Assembly (NCBI GenBank): GCA_012519165.1
Contig: JAAYQT010000156.1
Coordinates: 1-42,698 of the forward strand
Source of the DNA: Synergistaceae bacterium
Lineage (GTDB): Bacteria; Synergistota; Synergistia; Synergistales; Aminobacteriaceae
Length of the DNA: 42,698 nucleotides
Direction: 5' to 3'
Made by a program: the position numbers and the translations under genes. Below are positions 26,885-36,191 of this stretch, piece by piece. The notes below the pieces were generated by a model, which worked only from the letters and a program-made list of their open reading frames with translations, was not told the DNA's origin and did not search any database. How positions within the stretch are numbered: position 1 is the first letter of the stretch; each line of letters begins with the position of its first letter.

Positions 26885-27789
26885 TGAAGTCCTCCGCAGA
26901 TTTCAGGCTTGAGTACGACAGGGCCAAAAATTTCTTTGAAGAGGGCCTGGAAAAATTTTGCGCCCTTCCGCCAGGGGACGTCCCTCCCCGACTTGCGGAG
27001 GCCATGAACTACTCCCTGAAGGCCGGCGGAAAGCGTCTGCGGCCTGCGCTTTGCATCAAGTCAGCTGAAATTTTCGGCCTTGAAGGGGAAAAAATTATGC
27101 CCATGGCCCTGGCGCTGGAGATGATTCACACCGCTTCACTAATTCACGACGATCTTCCCGCCATGGACGATGACGATCTCAGGAGGGGTAAACCCACAAA
27201 CCACAAGCTTTTCGGGGAAGGTCCCGCCATCCTGGCAGGAGACGCCCTTATGGCCCTTGCCTTTGAGCATCCCCTGGAGGCGCTGCCCGCCCTTGGAATA
27301 CCCTTCGACAGGGTGTGCGGGGCCCTTCTGACCCTGGCCCGGGCCCTTGGCCCCTCGGGGATCTGCGGCGGCCAAATGCTTGATATTGACACGGAAAGCA
27401 TGGAGGACTCCCCCGACTTCCCAATGAAGGTGGCAAAGCAGAAAACGGCGGTTCTGATAAAAGCTTCGGTCCTAACAGGCGCCATTATTGCGGGGGCGGA
27501 CGGCGGCTCGCTCTCCGCTCTGGAGACCTACGGGGAACACCTGGGAATCGCCTTCCAGGTCGTGGACGACATTCTTGACGTTACCGCCCCGGCTGAGACC
27601 CTGGGGAAAACCCCCGGCAAGGACAGGGAACAGAATAAACGGACCTTTGCGTCGGTCTGGGGCCTGGAGGGCGCAAAACAACTGGCCGGAAGGGAAAGCG
27701 GCATGGCCGCCCACGCCCTTGAAGGAGTAAAGGGCGATACTACCTTCCTTCGCCTTCTAACAGATTACTTACAGGACCGGACCATGTGA
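26884..27789 (+). CDS. ispA: Polyprenyl synthetase (farnesyl diphosphate synthase type)
   Basis: SLKAGGKRLRPALC, MIHTASLIHDDLPAMDDDDLRRGKPTNH, FQVVDDILDVT; ATG overlaps the xseB stop. Confidence 0.94.
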   Translation: MKSSADFRLEYDRAKNFFEEGLEKFCALPPGDVPPRLAEAMNYSLKAGGKRLRPALCIKSAEIFGLEGEKIMPMALALEMIHTASLIHDDLPAMDDDDLRRGKPTNHKLFGEGPAILAGDALMALAFEHPLEALPALGIPFDRVCGALLTLARALGPSGICGGQMLDIDTESMEDSPDFPMKVAKQKTAVLIKASVLTGAIIAGADGGSLSALETYGEHLGIAFQVVDDILDVTAPAETLGKTPGKDREQNKRTFASVWGLEGAKQLAGRESGMAAHALEGVKGDTTFLRLLTDYLQDRTM

Positions 27790-27790
27790 T

Positions 27791-29683
27791 ATGAAAATTT
27801 TGAAAACTCTTAAGGACTACTCGGAGATCAAAAACCTTTCCGGCGGGGAGATTAAGACCCTCGCCTCGGAACTCAGGCACAAGATAACCTCTGTTGCCCT
27901 GAAAAACGGAGGGCATCTGGCTTCATCCCTGGGCGCAGTGGAGCTTACCATCTCCCTGCTCCGATCCTTCGACCCGGCGTCGGACAGGGTCATTTTCGAC
28001 GTAGGACACCAGGCTTACGCCTATAAACTCCTCACCGGACGGCTTGAAAACTTTCACACCCTCAGGCAGTGGGGCGGAGTGAGCGGCTTCCCCAAGCGGG
28101 GAGAGAGCCCCTTCGACCACTTCGACACGGGGCACAGCAGCACCTCCCTTTCGGCCGCCCTGGGATATGCCAAGGCCAGGGATGTGCTTGGGGAGAAACG
28201 ACATGTAGTTGCCGTCATCGGCGACGCCTCCCTGCTGAACGGCCTTGCCTTTGAGGCCCTTAACTACACCAGGGAGTCGGGAACCAGGGTTATATACATA
28301 CTTAACGACAACGCCATGTCCATCAGCCCCAGGGTCGGAGGCATGGCCACCCACCTGGCGAGGCTCAGTTCCAGCTCGGCTTATAACTGGCTGAAAAAGG
28401 CCATAAAGGATTCCTGCGCTTCCCTGCCCAGGGGGCAGGCCATAGAAAACGTGTTGGGCAAAGTGAAGGATCACATTAAGACCATAGTAAAGCCTATTAA
28501 CATCTTCGACGAGATGGACATAAACTACTGGGGCCCCTTCGACGGCCATAATGTGGAGGAGATGGAGCACGTCTTCGAGCTGGCAAAAAAATACGACGGC
28601 CCGGTGCTGATCCACGCTGTGACGGTAAAGGGCAAAGGTTTTGAAGAGGCGGAGAAAGACCCCACCGCATTCCACGGCCTTTCTCCCGCAGAACCGGCGG
28701 GCCGGGCTGCAGGGAAAAGCTGGAGTTCCGCCGCCGCGGAAGTTGTCCTGGAAATGGCAAAAAAAGACCCTAAGGTCGTGTGCCTGACTGCGGCCATGAA
28801 GTCGGGAAGCAGGCTTGAAGAGTTTGCCGGCTGTTTCCCGGACCGTTTCTTCGACGTAGGTATAGCCGAAGGACACATGGTGACTATGGCCGCCGGAATG
28901 GCGGCGGGAGGGCTGAAGCCCGTTGTCTTTATCTATTCCACTTTTATGCAGAGAGCCATGGATCAGCTTGTCCACGACGTATGTATGCAGAATCTGCCCG
29001 TGACCTTCGCGGTGGACAGGGCCGGCTTCGTAGGTGAGGACGGGGAGACCCACCAGGGACTTCTTGATATCTCATGGTGTCGTCCGGTTCCGAACCTCTT
29101 GATGACCGCCCCGCGAGACCTGGACAGCATGGTTAAACTTTTTAATTTTACGTCGGATCATAATGGCCCGGTAATGATCCGTTTCCCCAGGGGGAAGGTT
29201 CCGGCCCGCATTACAAGTGATCTGCCCTCTGAAACCTGCGGAATAATGCCCGGCCCTGAAATTATCAAAAATGGTGAAGAAAAAGCCCTAATAGGCTACG
29301 GCCGTACCGTCGAACTCATGATCAGAGCTCGTGAGAGGGCCGCCATGGCAGGAATTCATCCCCTTCCTGCCGTGATTGATCTCGTCAGGCTCAAGCCCCT
29401 TCCCGAGACAGAACTTAAGGATATATTATCCCCTTACTCCGAAATAGTAATTGCAGAGGACGGTTATGCAGCAGGAGGGGCGGGGGAGGCCGTTGCGGCC
29501 TTTGCCCGCGAACTGGACGAGGAGGATCGGCCTTCGGTTACGGTCCTGGGAGTCCCGGATATCTTCGTTCCCCAGGGGAGAGTTGAAGAACAGGAAATTT
29601 ATTGCGGGATCACCCCCGAGAAAGTAGTGAGCGCCCTTGTCCCGGCCCAAAAAACAGCGAATAGACAGTCTGCTCGTCTATAG
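27791..29683 (+). CDS. dxs: 1-deoxy-D-xylulose-5-phosphate synthase
   Basis: VIFDVGHQAYAYKLLTGR, VIGDASLLNGLAFEALN, NDNAMSISPRVGG, DVGIAEGHMVTMAAGMA, DRAGFVGEDGETHQGLLD. Confidence 0.96.
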   Translation: MKILKTLKDYSEIKNLSGGEIKTLASELRHKITSVALKNGGHLASSLGAVELTISLLRSFDPASDRVIFDVGHQAYAYKLLTGRLENFHTLRQWGGVSGFPKRGESPFDHFDTGHSSTSLSAALGYAKARDVLGEKRHVVAVIGDASLLNGLAFEALNYTRESGTRVIYILNDNAMSISPRVGGMATHLARLSSSSAYNWLKKAIKDSCASLPRGQAIENVLGKVKDHIKTIVKPINIFDEMDINYWGPFDGHNVEEMEHVFELAKKYDGPVLIHAVTVKGKGFEEAEKDPTAFHGLSPAEPAGRAAGKSWSSAAAEVVLEMAKKDPKVVCLTAAMKSGSRLEEFAGCFPDRFFDVGIAEGHMVTMAAGMAAGGLKPVVFIYSTFMQRAMDQLVHDVCMQNLPVTFAVDRAGFVGEDGETHQGLLDISWCRPVPNLLMTAPRDLDSMVKLFNFTSDHNGPVMIRFPRGKVPARITSDLPSETCGIMPGPEIIKNGEEKALIGYGRTVELMIRARERAAMAGIHPLPAVIDLVRLKPLPETELKDILSPYSEIVIAEDGYAAGGAGEAVAAFARELDEEDRPSVTVLGVPDIFVPQGRVEEQEIYCGITPEKVVSALVPAQKTANRQSARL

Positions 29684-30464
29684 GGGGCTTGTAGAGAGCA
29701 GGACCCGGGCCGGAGCCTTAATTCTTGCGGGGAAGGTCTTCGCAGGGGGGCATAAAGTCGATAAAGCCGGAACCATGATTCCGGAGGACGCGCCCCTGGA
29801 GGTTAGAAACGCAGGGGAAAACTGGGCGAGCCGCGGAGCGCTTAAGCTGCTCAAGGGCCTCGACAGCTTTGGCATTTCGCCCCGGGGTCTTGTCTGCGTC
29901 GACGTGGGCGCCTCTGCGGGAGGATTTACCCACGTGCTGCTGGAGCGGGGAGCCATGAAAGTCTACGCAGTGGACGTAGGCTATGGTCAGCTTGCATGGT
30001 CCCTCAGGCAGGACGGCAGGGTCGTGGTAATGGAGCGCACAAACGCCCGCAATCTTGGGCCCGGCGACTTTGAAGACCCCCCGGAACTAGCCGTTGCGGA
30101 CGTTTCCTTCATCTCGCTGAAACTGATCATCCCCGCCCTAAGACGGGTTCTCCCGGCCTGCGGCAGAGCAGTACTCCTGGTAAAACCCCAGTTTGAAGTG
30201 GGTAAGGGTCGGGTGGGAAAAGGGGGCGTAGTCAGGTCAAAGGAAGACCACCTGGACGTCCTGTGCGGGATAATGGACTTTATGGAGGAAGAAGGCGGCT
30301 TTTTCCCGGCCGGGTTAACCTTCTCTCCCATAAGGGGGCCGGAGGGCAATATTGAATATCTTCTTCACGCCGCCGGCGCCCGGGAGGGCGCGCGGCCGGA
30401 CCCGGAGGCGGCTGTTGAAGAAGCATTTCGTTTTTTTGCGGAAGGAAGGACGTTAAATGGCTGA
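29637..30464 (+). CDS. tlyA: TlyA family rRNA 2'-O-methyltransferase/hemolysin
   Basis: S4-like RIDSLLVYRGLVESRTRAGALILAGKV; VCVDVGASAGGFTHVLLERGA; VKPQFEVGKGRVGKGGVV; TTG start. Confidence 0.92.
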   Translation: MSRPKKQRIDSLLVYRGLVESRTRAGALILAGKVFAGGHKVDKAGTMIPEDAPLEVRNAGENWASRGALKLLKGLDSFGISPRGLVCVDVGASAGGFTHVLLERGAMKVYAVDVGYGQLAWSLRQDGRVVVMERTNARNLGPGDFEDPPELAVADVSFISLKLIIPALRRVLPACGRAVLLVKPQFEVGKGRVGKGGVVRSKEDHLDVLCGIMDFMEEEGGFFPAGLTFSPIRGPEGNIEYLLHAAGAREGARPDPEAAVEEAFRFFAEGRTLNG

Positions 30465-31338
30465 CATCTGCATGGGAATGCTGGTCAATACAAGAAAACC
30501 GGGCGCCCTGGCCATGGCCAGGTTTCTTATGGAGTGGGGTAAGACATCCGGGGTCTCTTTTATCCTGCCGCCCCACGAGGCCTCGGTGCTTGGAATCCAG
30601 GGAATTGACGACGACGAATGGCGAAGAACCGTCTCGGTGGCCATAGTCATAGGCGGCGACGGCACTTTTTTACGGGCCGCCAGGTACGTTATGGGCGCGC
30701 CTGTCTCCCTCTACGGCATAAACCTCGGTCACCTGGGCTTCCTGGCCTCGGGCAAGGCCGAGGAAGCGGAAAAAGACATGGAGGCCATTGTCGCCGGAGA
30801 TTACACCCTGCAGCCCCACAGCGTCCTGGAGGGGGAGATATACAGGGACGGCAAGAGCATCCACACCCTCTTCGCCCTCAATGACCTTGTTCTTGCAAAG
30901 GGCGCCATGGCCAGGGTTATGCACATTGAAGTCGATATCTGCGGCAAAATCCTTAACACCATCCCTGCGGACGGCATAATAGTATCCACGCCTACCGGGT
31001 CCACGGCCTACGCCCTGTCGGCCGGCGGCCCTATCGTGCCTCCCCATATACCCTGCATGGTCATAATACCCATCTGCGCCCACACCCTTTACAGCAGGCC
31101 CGTCCTTGCCGGGGAAAATGACGTCATCACGCTGACGCCCAAGGGCTATCACAGGGATCTTCTCCTGACCCAGGACGGACAGCTCGGGTACGAAATATTG
31201 CCCGGCGACAGTATTCGCATCTCGCTCAACAGTGATATGGCGGTAAACGTAGTCAACCTTCCGTCCCGAAACTACCTTGATCTTCTCCAGGAGAAACTCC
31301 AGTGGGGAAAGGGAATCGTCACCTACGAAAGGGAGTGA
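30457..31338 (+). CDS. nadK: NAD kinase
   Basis: VIGGDGTFLRAAR, GINLGHLGFLAS, DGIIVSTPTGSTAYALSAGGPIV. Confidence 0.95.
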   Translation: MADICMGMLVNTRKPGALAMARFLMEWGKTSGVSFILPPHEASVLGIQGIDDDEWRRTVSVAIVIGGDGTFLRAARYVMGAPVSLYGINLGHLGFLASGKAEEAEKDMEAIVAGDYTLQPHSVLEGEIYRDGKSIHTLFALNDLVLAKGAMARVMHIEVDICGKILNTIPADGIIVSTPTGSTAYALSAGGPIVPPHIPCMVIIPICAHTLYSRPVLAGENDVITLTPKGYHRDLLLTQDGQLGYEILPGDSIRISLNSDMAVNVVNLPSRNYLDLLQEKLQWGKGIVTYERE

Positions 31339-31345
31339 CTTCCCG

Positions 31346-33016
31346 TTGATCGAGGAAGTATCTATAAAAAACGTCGGCGGAGTCGCGTCCGCTACATTAA
31401 AATTTGAAAAAGGACTTACGGTCATCACCGGTGAAAGCGGCGCAGGCAAGAGCAGCCTGGTCCGTTCGCTCGAACTTCTCGGCGGAAAAAGAAGCCAGAC
31501 GGCTTTTCTTAAAAACGGAGAGGAAGAAGGCGCTGTGGAGGCGGTGATGGCCGGAATAAAAAAAGAAAATCCGGCTACCGAGTTCATCGACCCCGGCGAT
31601 GAGAACGTTCTCTACGCAAGAAGGACCCTCTCCCGAAGCGGCAGAAACCGCACCTACTTCCAGGGCAGGGCCGTCCCCCTGTCCGTCTTTGCGGCCGCAA
31701 TGAACGAACAGATGAGAATTCAGAGCCAGTTTGCCCAGATAGAGCTTCTCGACCCCGTGCGGCAGATGGAACTCCTCGACTTTTGCGGAGGCGAGAGGGC
31801 CAGGGCATTGAAAAAAGCTTTGGGAGAAGCTTTTTCGGAGGCGGTGGAGTGTGAAAGATCTCTCAGGGCGGCCAGGGCCAGGGAAGCTGACCTCAGGACC
31901 CGTTTCCAGGACGGGGACTCCATTCTTGCGGCGGCAAAAGGACTTAAAATCACGCCCCACTGCGAAGAAGCATGGGAGGCGGAGGCGGAAAAAACTTCGG
32001 CCAGGGCGAAAACCCTGGGCGCTATGCGGGATAATCTGCTCCAGATTACGGGAGGCGCGGCGGGCCGGGGCCTCCTAGACTCTCTGGAGGCCGCCGGACT
32101 TGAGCTGCTAAAAAATCTTAACCCTGAGGACGGTTCATTATCCGCCCTTCTTAACGAGGGCCTCGAGAAGCTCCAAATTTTTGTTAAAGAGGCGGGAAGC
32201 CATGTACTGGGCGTATCCCCTGAAGAATTGGAGCGCGAAGGAGAGCTGCTTGAAAAAAAGATAGGCCTCCTGAGGAAAATGAAGCGTTCCACCGGAACAA
32301 AAACAGCCCGTGAATTCCTTGACTGGTGCAGTGAGGCGGCGGAGGCCTCCAAGTGGCTCCGGGAGCAGGAAAAAATCTCCGCAGGCCTTGCCGAAAAGGG
32401 ACGGATTCTCAGGAAGGAAGCCGCCCGGCTGGCCGTAGAGCTGCGGGAGGTAAGGACCGAAACAGCCCGGAAACTCGAAAAAGAAGTGAACCGTCACCTT
32501 ACTGACCTCGCCATGGTGGAGAGCCGGTTTTCAGTCCGCCTGGAGGAGCTTGAAAAAATAAGAAGCACGGGAGCCGACGATGTTTCCTTTATCCTTTCAT
32601 CTGGCGACAGGGAAGGGACGGCGGTAAGCAAGACGGCCTCCGGAGGGGAGCTCAGCCGCATACTGCTGGCCCTTCAACTCTCCCTGCCGGAAGAAAGCCT
32701 TCCTCCCACACTTATCTTTGACGAAGTGGAAGCCGGCCTTGGCGGCAAGGCGGCAGTCCTGACAGGCTATAAACTTCTTGATCTGTCCCGCAGATGCCAG
32801 GTAATCCTGGTTACCCATGAAGGGACCATCGCCGCCCTGGCGGACCACCACTTTATGGTCTCCAAAAAAGGAGATTCCGTTAAGGCCGAAAGACTTAACG
32901 AAGAGCAGAGGATCAGGGAGATCGCCCGGATGCTGTCGGGGGACTCAAGCCTTTCGGAGGCTGTGGAACACGCCAGGATCCTCCTGTCCGAAAGACGGGG
33001 CGGCGGTGTAAATTGA
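31346..33016 (+). CDS. recN: DNA repair protein RecN
   Basis: IEEVSIKNVGGVASATLKFEKGLTVITGESGAGKSSLV; SQFAQIELLDPVRQMELLD; TASGGELSRILLALQL; FDEVEAGLGGKAA; TTG start. Confidence 0.92.
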   Translation: MIEEVSIKNVGGVASATLKFEKGLTVITGESGAGKSSLVRSLELLGGKRSQTAFLKNGEEEGAVEAVMAGIKKENPATEFIDPGDENVLYARRTLSRSGRNRTYFQGRAVPLSVFAAAMNEQMRIQSQFAQIELLDPVRQMELLDFCGGERARALKKALGEAFSEAVECERSLRAARAREADLRTRFQDGDSILAAAKGLKITPHCEEAWEAEAEKTSARAKTLGAMRDNLLQITGGAAGRGLLDSLEAAGLELLKNLNPEDGSLSALLNEGLEKLQIFVKEAGSHVLGVSPEELEREGELLEKKIGLLRKMKRSTGTKTAREFLDWCSEAAEASKWLREQEKISAGLAEKGRILRKEAARLAVELREVRTETARKLEKEVNRHLTDLAMVESRFSVRLEELEKIRSTGADDVSFILSSGDREGTAVSKTASGGELSRILLALQLSLPEESLPPTLIFDEVEAGLGGKAAVLTGYKLLDLSRRCQVILVTHEGTIAALADHHFMVSKKGDSVKAERLNEEQRIREIARMLSGDSSLSEAVEHARILLSERRGGGVN

Positions 33017-33041
33017 CTTTCTCAGGTCCCCTGCGTATAAT
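33013..33041 (+). promoter_or_regulatory. Sigma-70 type promoter for rplU-prp-rpmA (TTGACT-N17-TATAAT)
   Basis: TTGACT 33013-33018 (overlaps recN stop), 17-bp spacer, TATAAT 33036-33041. Confidence 0.82.
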
Positions 33042-33125
33042 GTTTCGGTTAGATATATTTATCGCTCGGACCGGGTTTTTTAAAGCCCCTTAGGGTGCCT
33101 GGGTTCCGGCGGGAGGAGGAAGGGT

Positions 33126-33443
33126 ATGTACGCAATAGTAGAAGCGGGAGGCAAGCAGTACCGTGTCCGGGAGGGGGACTTCGTTAAAGTTGAGTCCCTC
33201 GGCATGGAAGAAGGGGAGTCCGTTGTTTTTGACAGGGTGCTCCTCGTAGGAAAGGACGACGGCCTCTCGGTGGGAACGCCGCACGTGTCCGGGGCTTCGG
33301 TGACCGCTTCGGTGGTAGCGAACGGCAAGGACAAAAAAATCCTGGTGTTCAAATTCAAGAGCAAGAAGAACTACCGCAAAATGCGGGGCCACAGGCAGCG
33401 TTTTACTGAAGTCCGCATCGATTCCATCAACCCCGGGGAGTAA
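33126..33443 (+). CDS. rplU: 50S ribosomal protein L21
   Basis: MYAIVEAGGKQYRVREGDFVKVE...KKNYRKMRGHRQRFTEVRI. Confidence 0.97.
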   Translation: MYAIVEAGGKQYRVREGDFVKVESLGMEEGESVVFDRVLLVGKDDGLSVGTPHVSGASVTASVVANGKDKKILVFKFKSKKNYRKMRGHRQRFTEVRIDSINPGE

Positions 33444-33445
33444 CC

Positions 33446-33787
33446 ATGACCGAGGTCTCCGTTGGCCTCTCTGAAGGTCGGTACGCCGCCCTTTCGGCAG
33501 CAGGCCACACGGGATTCTCTGAGAGCGGGTCGGACGTTGTATGCGCCGCTGTTTCAACCCTTGTCCAGGCTCTTCATTACGGCTTCATCGAGGTGCTGAA
33601 GAGAGAGGATTTAAGGTGCGAAACTGACCGGGAAAAAACCCGCATTACCCTGGACTGGCGCAGCTGCAAGGACGAAGCCGCCCTGGTACTGGCAGATACA
33701 GTCGTAGGTTCTTTAAAAGAGATTGCCCGGGCTTATCCCGGTCATGTAAGAATTTTGGAGGTGCCGCTAAATGAAATGGAATTTTGA
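33446..33787 (+). CDS. prp: Ribosomal-processing cysteine protease Prp
   Basis: [25 protein letters not shown] (catalytic H and C context), located between rplU and rpmA. Confidence 0.93.
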   Translation: MTEVSVGLSEGRYAALSAAGHTGFSESGSDVVCAAVSTLVQALHYGFIEVLKREDLRCETDREKTRITLDWRSCKDEAALVLADTVVGSLKEIARAYPGHVRILEVPLNEMEF

Positions 33788-34058
33788 CCTGCAGTTCTTT
33801 GCCCACAAGAAGGGGCAGGGAAGCAGCACAAACGGAAGAGACAGCATCGGAAAGCGCCTTGGAGTAAAAATTTACGCGGGCCAGGCGGTTAAAGCCGGAA
33901 ACATTCTTGTCCGCCAGCGGGGGACTTCAATCCACCCGGGACGGAACGTAGGTATGGGCAAAGACTACACCCTCTTCGCAAAGAGCGAGGGAAGAGTAAA
34001 CTACGAGACAAGGGGCGGCCGCAAGGTAGTTTCCGTCGTACTTGAACAGGCTGAATAA
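33771..34058 (+). CDS. rpmA: 50S ribosomal protein L27 with N-terminal Prp-cleavable extension
   Basis: [38 protein letters not shown] type motif. Confidence 0.96.
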   Translation: MKWNFDLQFFAHKKGQGSSTNGRDSIGKRLGVKIYAGQAVKAGNILVRQRGTSIHPGRNVGMGKDYTLFAKSEGRVNYETRGGRKVVSVVLEQAE

Positions 34059-34085
34059 CAACCGTTTCTCAACCATAATTCCGCC

Positions 34086-34158
34086 AAAAGGGCCTTCGCA
34101 ACTGTCCGCCAAGCCGGCTATCCGGACTGCGGAGGGGTTAGGGGGCCTTTTATTGTTT
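34086..34158 (+). terminator. Structured terminator/attenuator-like region between rpmA and obg
   Basis: Outer AAAAGGGCC (34086-34094) vs GGCCTTTT (34144-34151) pairing, inner GTCCG/CGGAC and AGCCGGCT elements, then TTTTATTGTTT. Confidence 0.5.
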
Positions 34159-34195
34159 GGGGCAAAATTTAAATTGGGCTTTAACCGGTGATAAT

Positions 34196-35533
34196 ATGAA
34201 ATTTGTTGATTTCACAAGGATACATGTAGTAGGAGGTAGGGGCGGCAACGGCTGCCTCAGCTTCAGAAGAGAAAAATTTGTCCCCAAGGGCGGCCCCGAC
34301 GGCGCCGACGGCGGCAGGGGCGGCGACATAATTCTTGAAGCGGCGTCGGGCGCCCTTACTTTGGCGGATTTCGTCTATAAAAAGAAATTTACGGCCGGAC
34401 ACGGCGAACACGGCAAAGGCAGCCTTAAGACCGGGGCTGCGGGAACGGACAGGGTAATCCAGGTTCCCTGCGGTACCATAGTTTACGACGATGACTCGGG
34501 GGAGATCCTGGCGGACCTGGTTGAACCGGGGGAACGGGCGGTTATTGCCAGGGGCGGCAGAGGAGGAAGGGGAAACGCCCGCTTTGCCAACTCCGTGAGA
34601 AAAACCCCCCGTTTCGCCGAGAAGGGAGACCCGGGGGAGGAAAGACATGTTCTCCTCGAACTTAAGCTCATTGCCGACGTGGGGCTGGTCGGTTTTCCAA
34701 ACGCGGGAAAGTCAAGCCTGCTTGCGGCTATCTCCTCAGCCAGGCCCAAGATCGCAGGATACCCCTTTACCACCCTTTCTCCAAACCTGGGCGTACTGGC
34801 GGTAGACGACCAGAAAATTGTTATTGCCGACGTGCCCGGCCTGATTGAGGGCGCCAGCGACAATAAAGGGCTGGGGATCTATTTCCTGAGGCATATTGAG
34901 AGAACGAGGTTTTTAATCTACGTCCTGGACCTGGCATCGGGAGGACCGGAGGAAGTCCTGGACCAGTGGAGGATTGTCAGAGAGGAATTCAGAGCGTACA
35001 ACTCCATGGCGGGCGCCCGTCTTCCGGGCGACGAAAGGGACGACCTTGTTTCCCGCCCCAGCGTTGCGGCCGGGAACAAGATTGACCTTCCCGGTACTGC
35101 GGAGACGGACGAAAAGGTAAGGGCTTTCATGGAGGAAAAGGGCATTCCCTATTTTACGGTGAGCGCAGTTACGGGCGAGGGGATAGAAAACCTGATTAAC
35201 GCTATTGTTGTCCTGGCCCGCGAACACCCAAGGCCCTCCGGCGAGACAAGACTTGCCCCGGCGGAACCGGTGGCGCTGCAGAGGCGGAGGGGCAGGGAGG
35301 CCGTAACTATTGTTAAGGTAGGCGAAGGGGAGTACAGGGTGGTGCACGAAGGCCTGGAGAGGATACTCAGGCGCTACGACTTCGATCATGAGGACGCCCT
35401 TATGAGGTTCGCCCGCTTGCTAAAGAGGTTCCGGGTTGAAGAGCTCCTCGAGGAAAACGGCGCTCAAAAAGGGGATAAAGTCTACATCAGGGACCTTGAA
35501 TTCGATTTCGAACCCGACAGGGTAATGGAATAA
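34196..35533 (+). CDS. obg: Obg/CgtA GTPase
   Basis: FVDFTRIHVVGGRGGNGCLSFRREKFVPKGGPDGADGGRGGD; GFPNAGKSSLLAAIS; IADVPGLIEGA; OCT domain at the C-terminus. Confidence 0.97.
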   Translation: MKFVDFTRIHVVGGRGGNGCLSFRREKFVPKGGPDGADGGRGGDIILEAASGALTLADFVYKKKFTAGHGEHGKGSLKTGAAGTDRVIQVPCGTIVYDDDSGEILADLVEPGERAVIARGGRGGRGNARFANSVRKTPRFAEKGDPGEERHVLLELKLIADVGLVGFPNAGKSSLLAAISSARPKIAGYPFTTLSPNLGVLAVDDQKIVIADVPGLIEGASDNKGLGIYFLRHIERTRFLIYVLDLASGGPEEVLDQWRIVREEFRAYNSMAGARLPGDERDDLVSRPSVAAGNKIDLPGTAETDEKVRAFMEEKGIPYFTVSAVTGEGIENLINAIVVLAREHPRPSGETRLAPAEPVALQRRRGREAVTIVKVGEGEYRVVHEGLERILRRYDFDHEDALMRFARLLKRFRVEELLEENGAQKGDKVYIRDLEFDFEPDRVME

Positions 35534-35545
35534 AAGAGAGATGCG

Positions 35546-36187
35546 ATGAGAGCATATCCAGCCGCCGCCGGCAAACCATCCAAGATAGGTATCATGGGGG
35601 GGACTTTCGATCCCATTCACTTCGGTCACCTTCTGGCGGCGGAGGAAAGCCGTTCGGCACTGGGACTGGACGAGGTTATATTTATCCCTTCCGGCGACCC
35701 CGCCCACAAGCGGGGACGGAAGATAGCCTCTCCTGAGGACAGGTACGTCATGACTCTGCTGACAACCCTGACCAACCCGAAGTTTACGCCCTCGCGGATT
35801 GAAATTGACCGCAAGGCTCCAAGCCACACGGTGGACACTCTCCGGGAGATGCGGCGCTCCTACGCCCCCGGAGCGGTAGTATTTTACTTTATTACAGGAC
35901 TTGACGCAGTGCTGGGTATAACATCCTGGAAGGAGTACGAATCCCTTCCCGGTCTTTGCAGCATAGTGGCGGTAAGCAGGCCGGGATACGCCGCCCAGAG
36001 CCTTGAATTCCTGCCGCGACAAATGAGGGAGGCCATTATCCCTCTGGAAATACCCCTGCTTTCCATCTCCAGTACGGAAATCAGGGAAAGAATTAAAGAA
36101 AATAGAAGTATAAAGTATCTTTTGCCCGAGCCGGTGGAGCAGTACATCTACAAAAACGGCCTCTACCGGAAAGAGCCGGAGGTTTAA
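35546..36187 (+). CDS. nadD: Nicotinate-nucleotide adenylyltransferase
   Basis: IGIMGGTFDPIHFGHLLAAEE, FIPSGDPAHKRG, SSTEIRERIKENRSIKYLLPEPVEQYI. Confidence 0.95.
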   Translation: MRAYPAAAGKPSKIGIMGGTFDPIHFGHLLAAEESRSALGLDEVIFIPSGDPAHKRGRKIASPEDRYVMTLLTTLTNPKFTPSRIEIDRKAPSHTVDTLREMRRSYAPGAVVFYFITGLDAVLGITSWKEYESLPGLCSIVAVSRPGYAAQSLEFLPRQMREAIIPLEIPLLSISSTEIRERIKENRSIKYLLPEPVEQYIYKNGLYRKEPEV

Positions 36188-36191
36188 TTCA

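Noticed and set aside
27923-29053. 376-aa ORF antisense to dxs
   Set aside because: dxs is unambiguous on the + strand; long antisense frames are expected from GC-rich codon bias, and the translation shows no recognisable family.
30670-31587. 305-aa antisense ORF over nadK/recN
   Set aside because: Opposite clear nadK/recN; no start context or domain.
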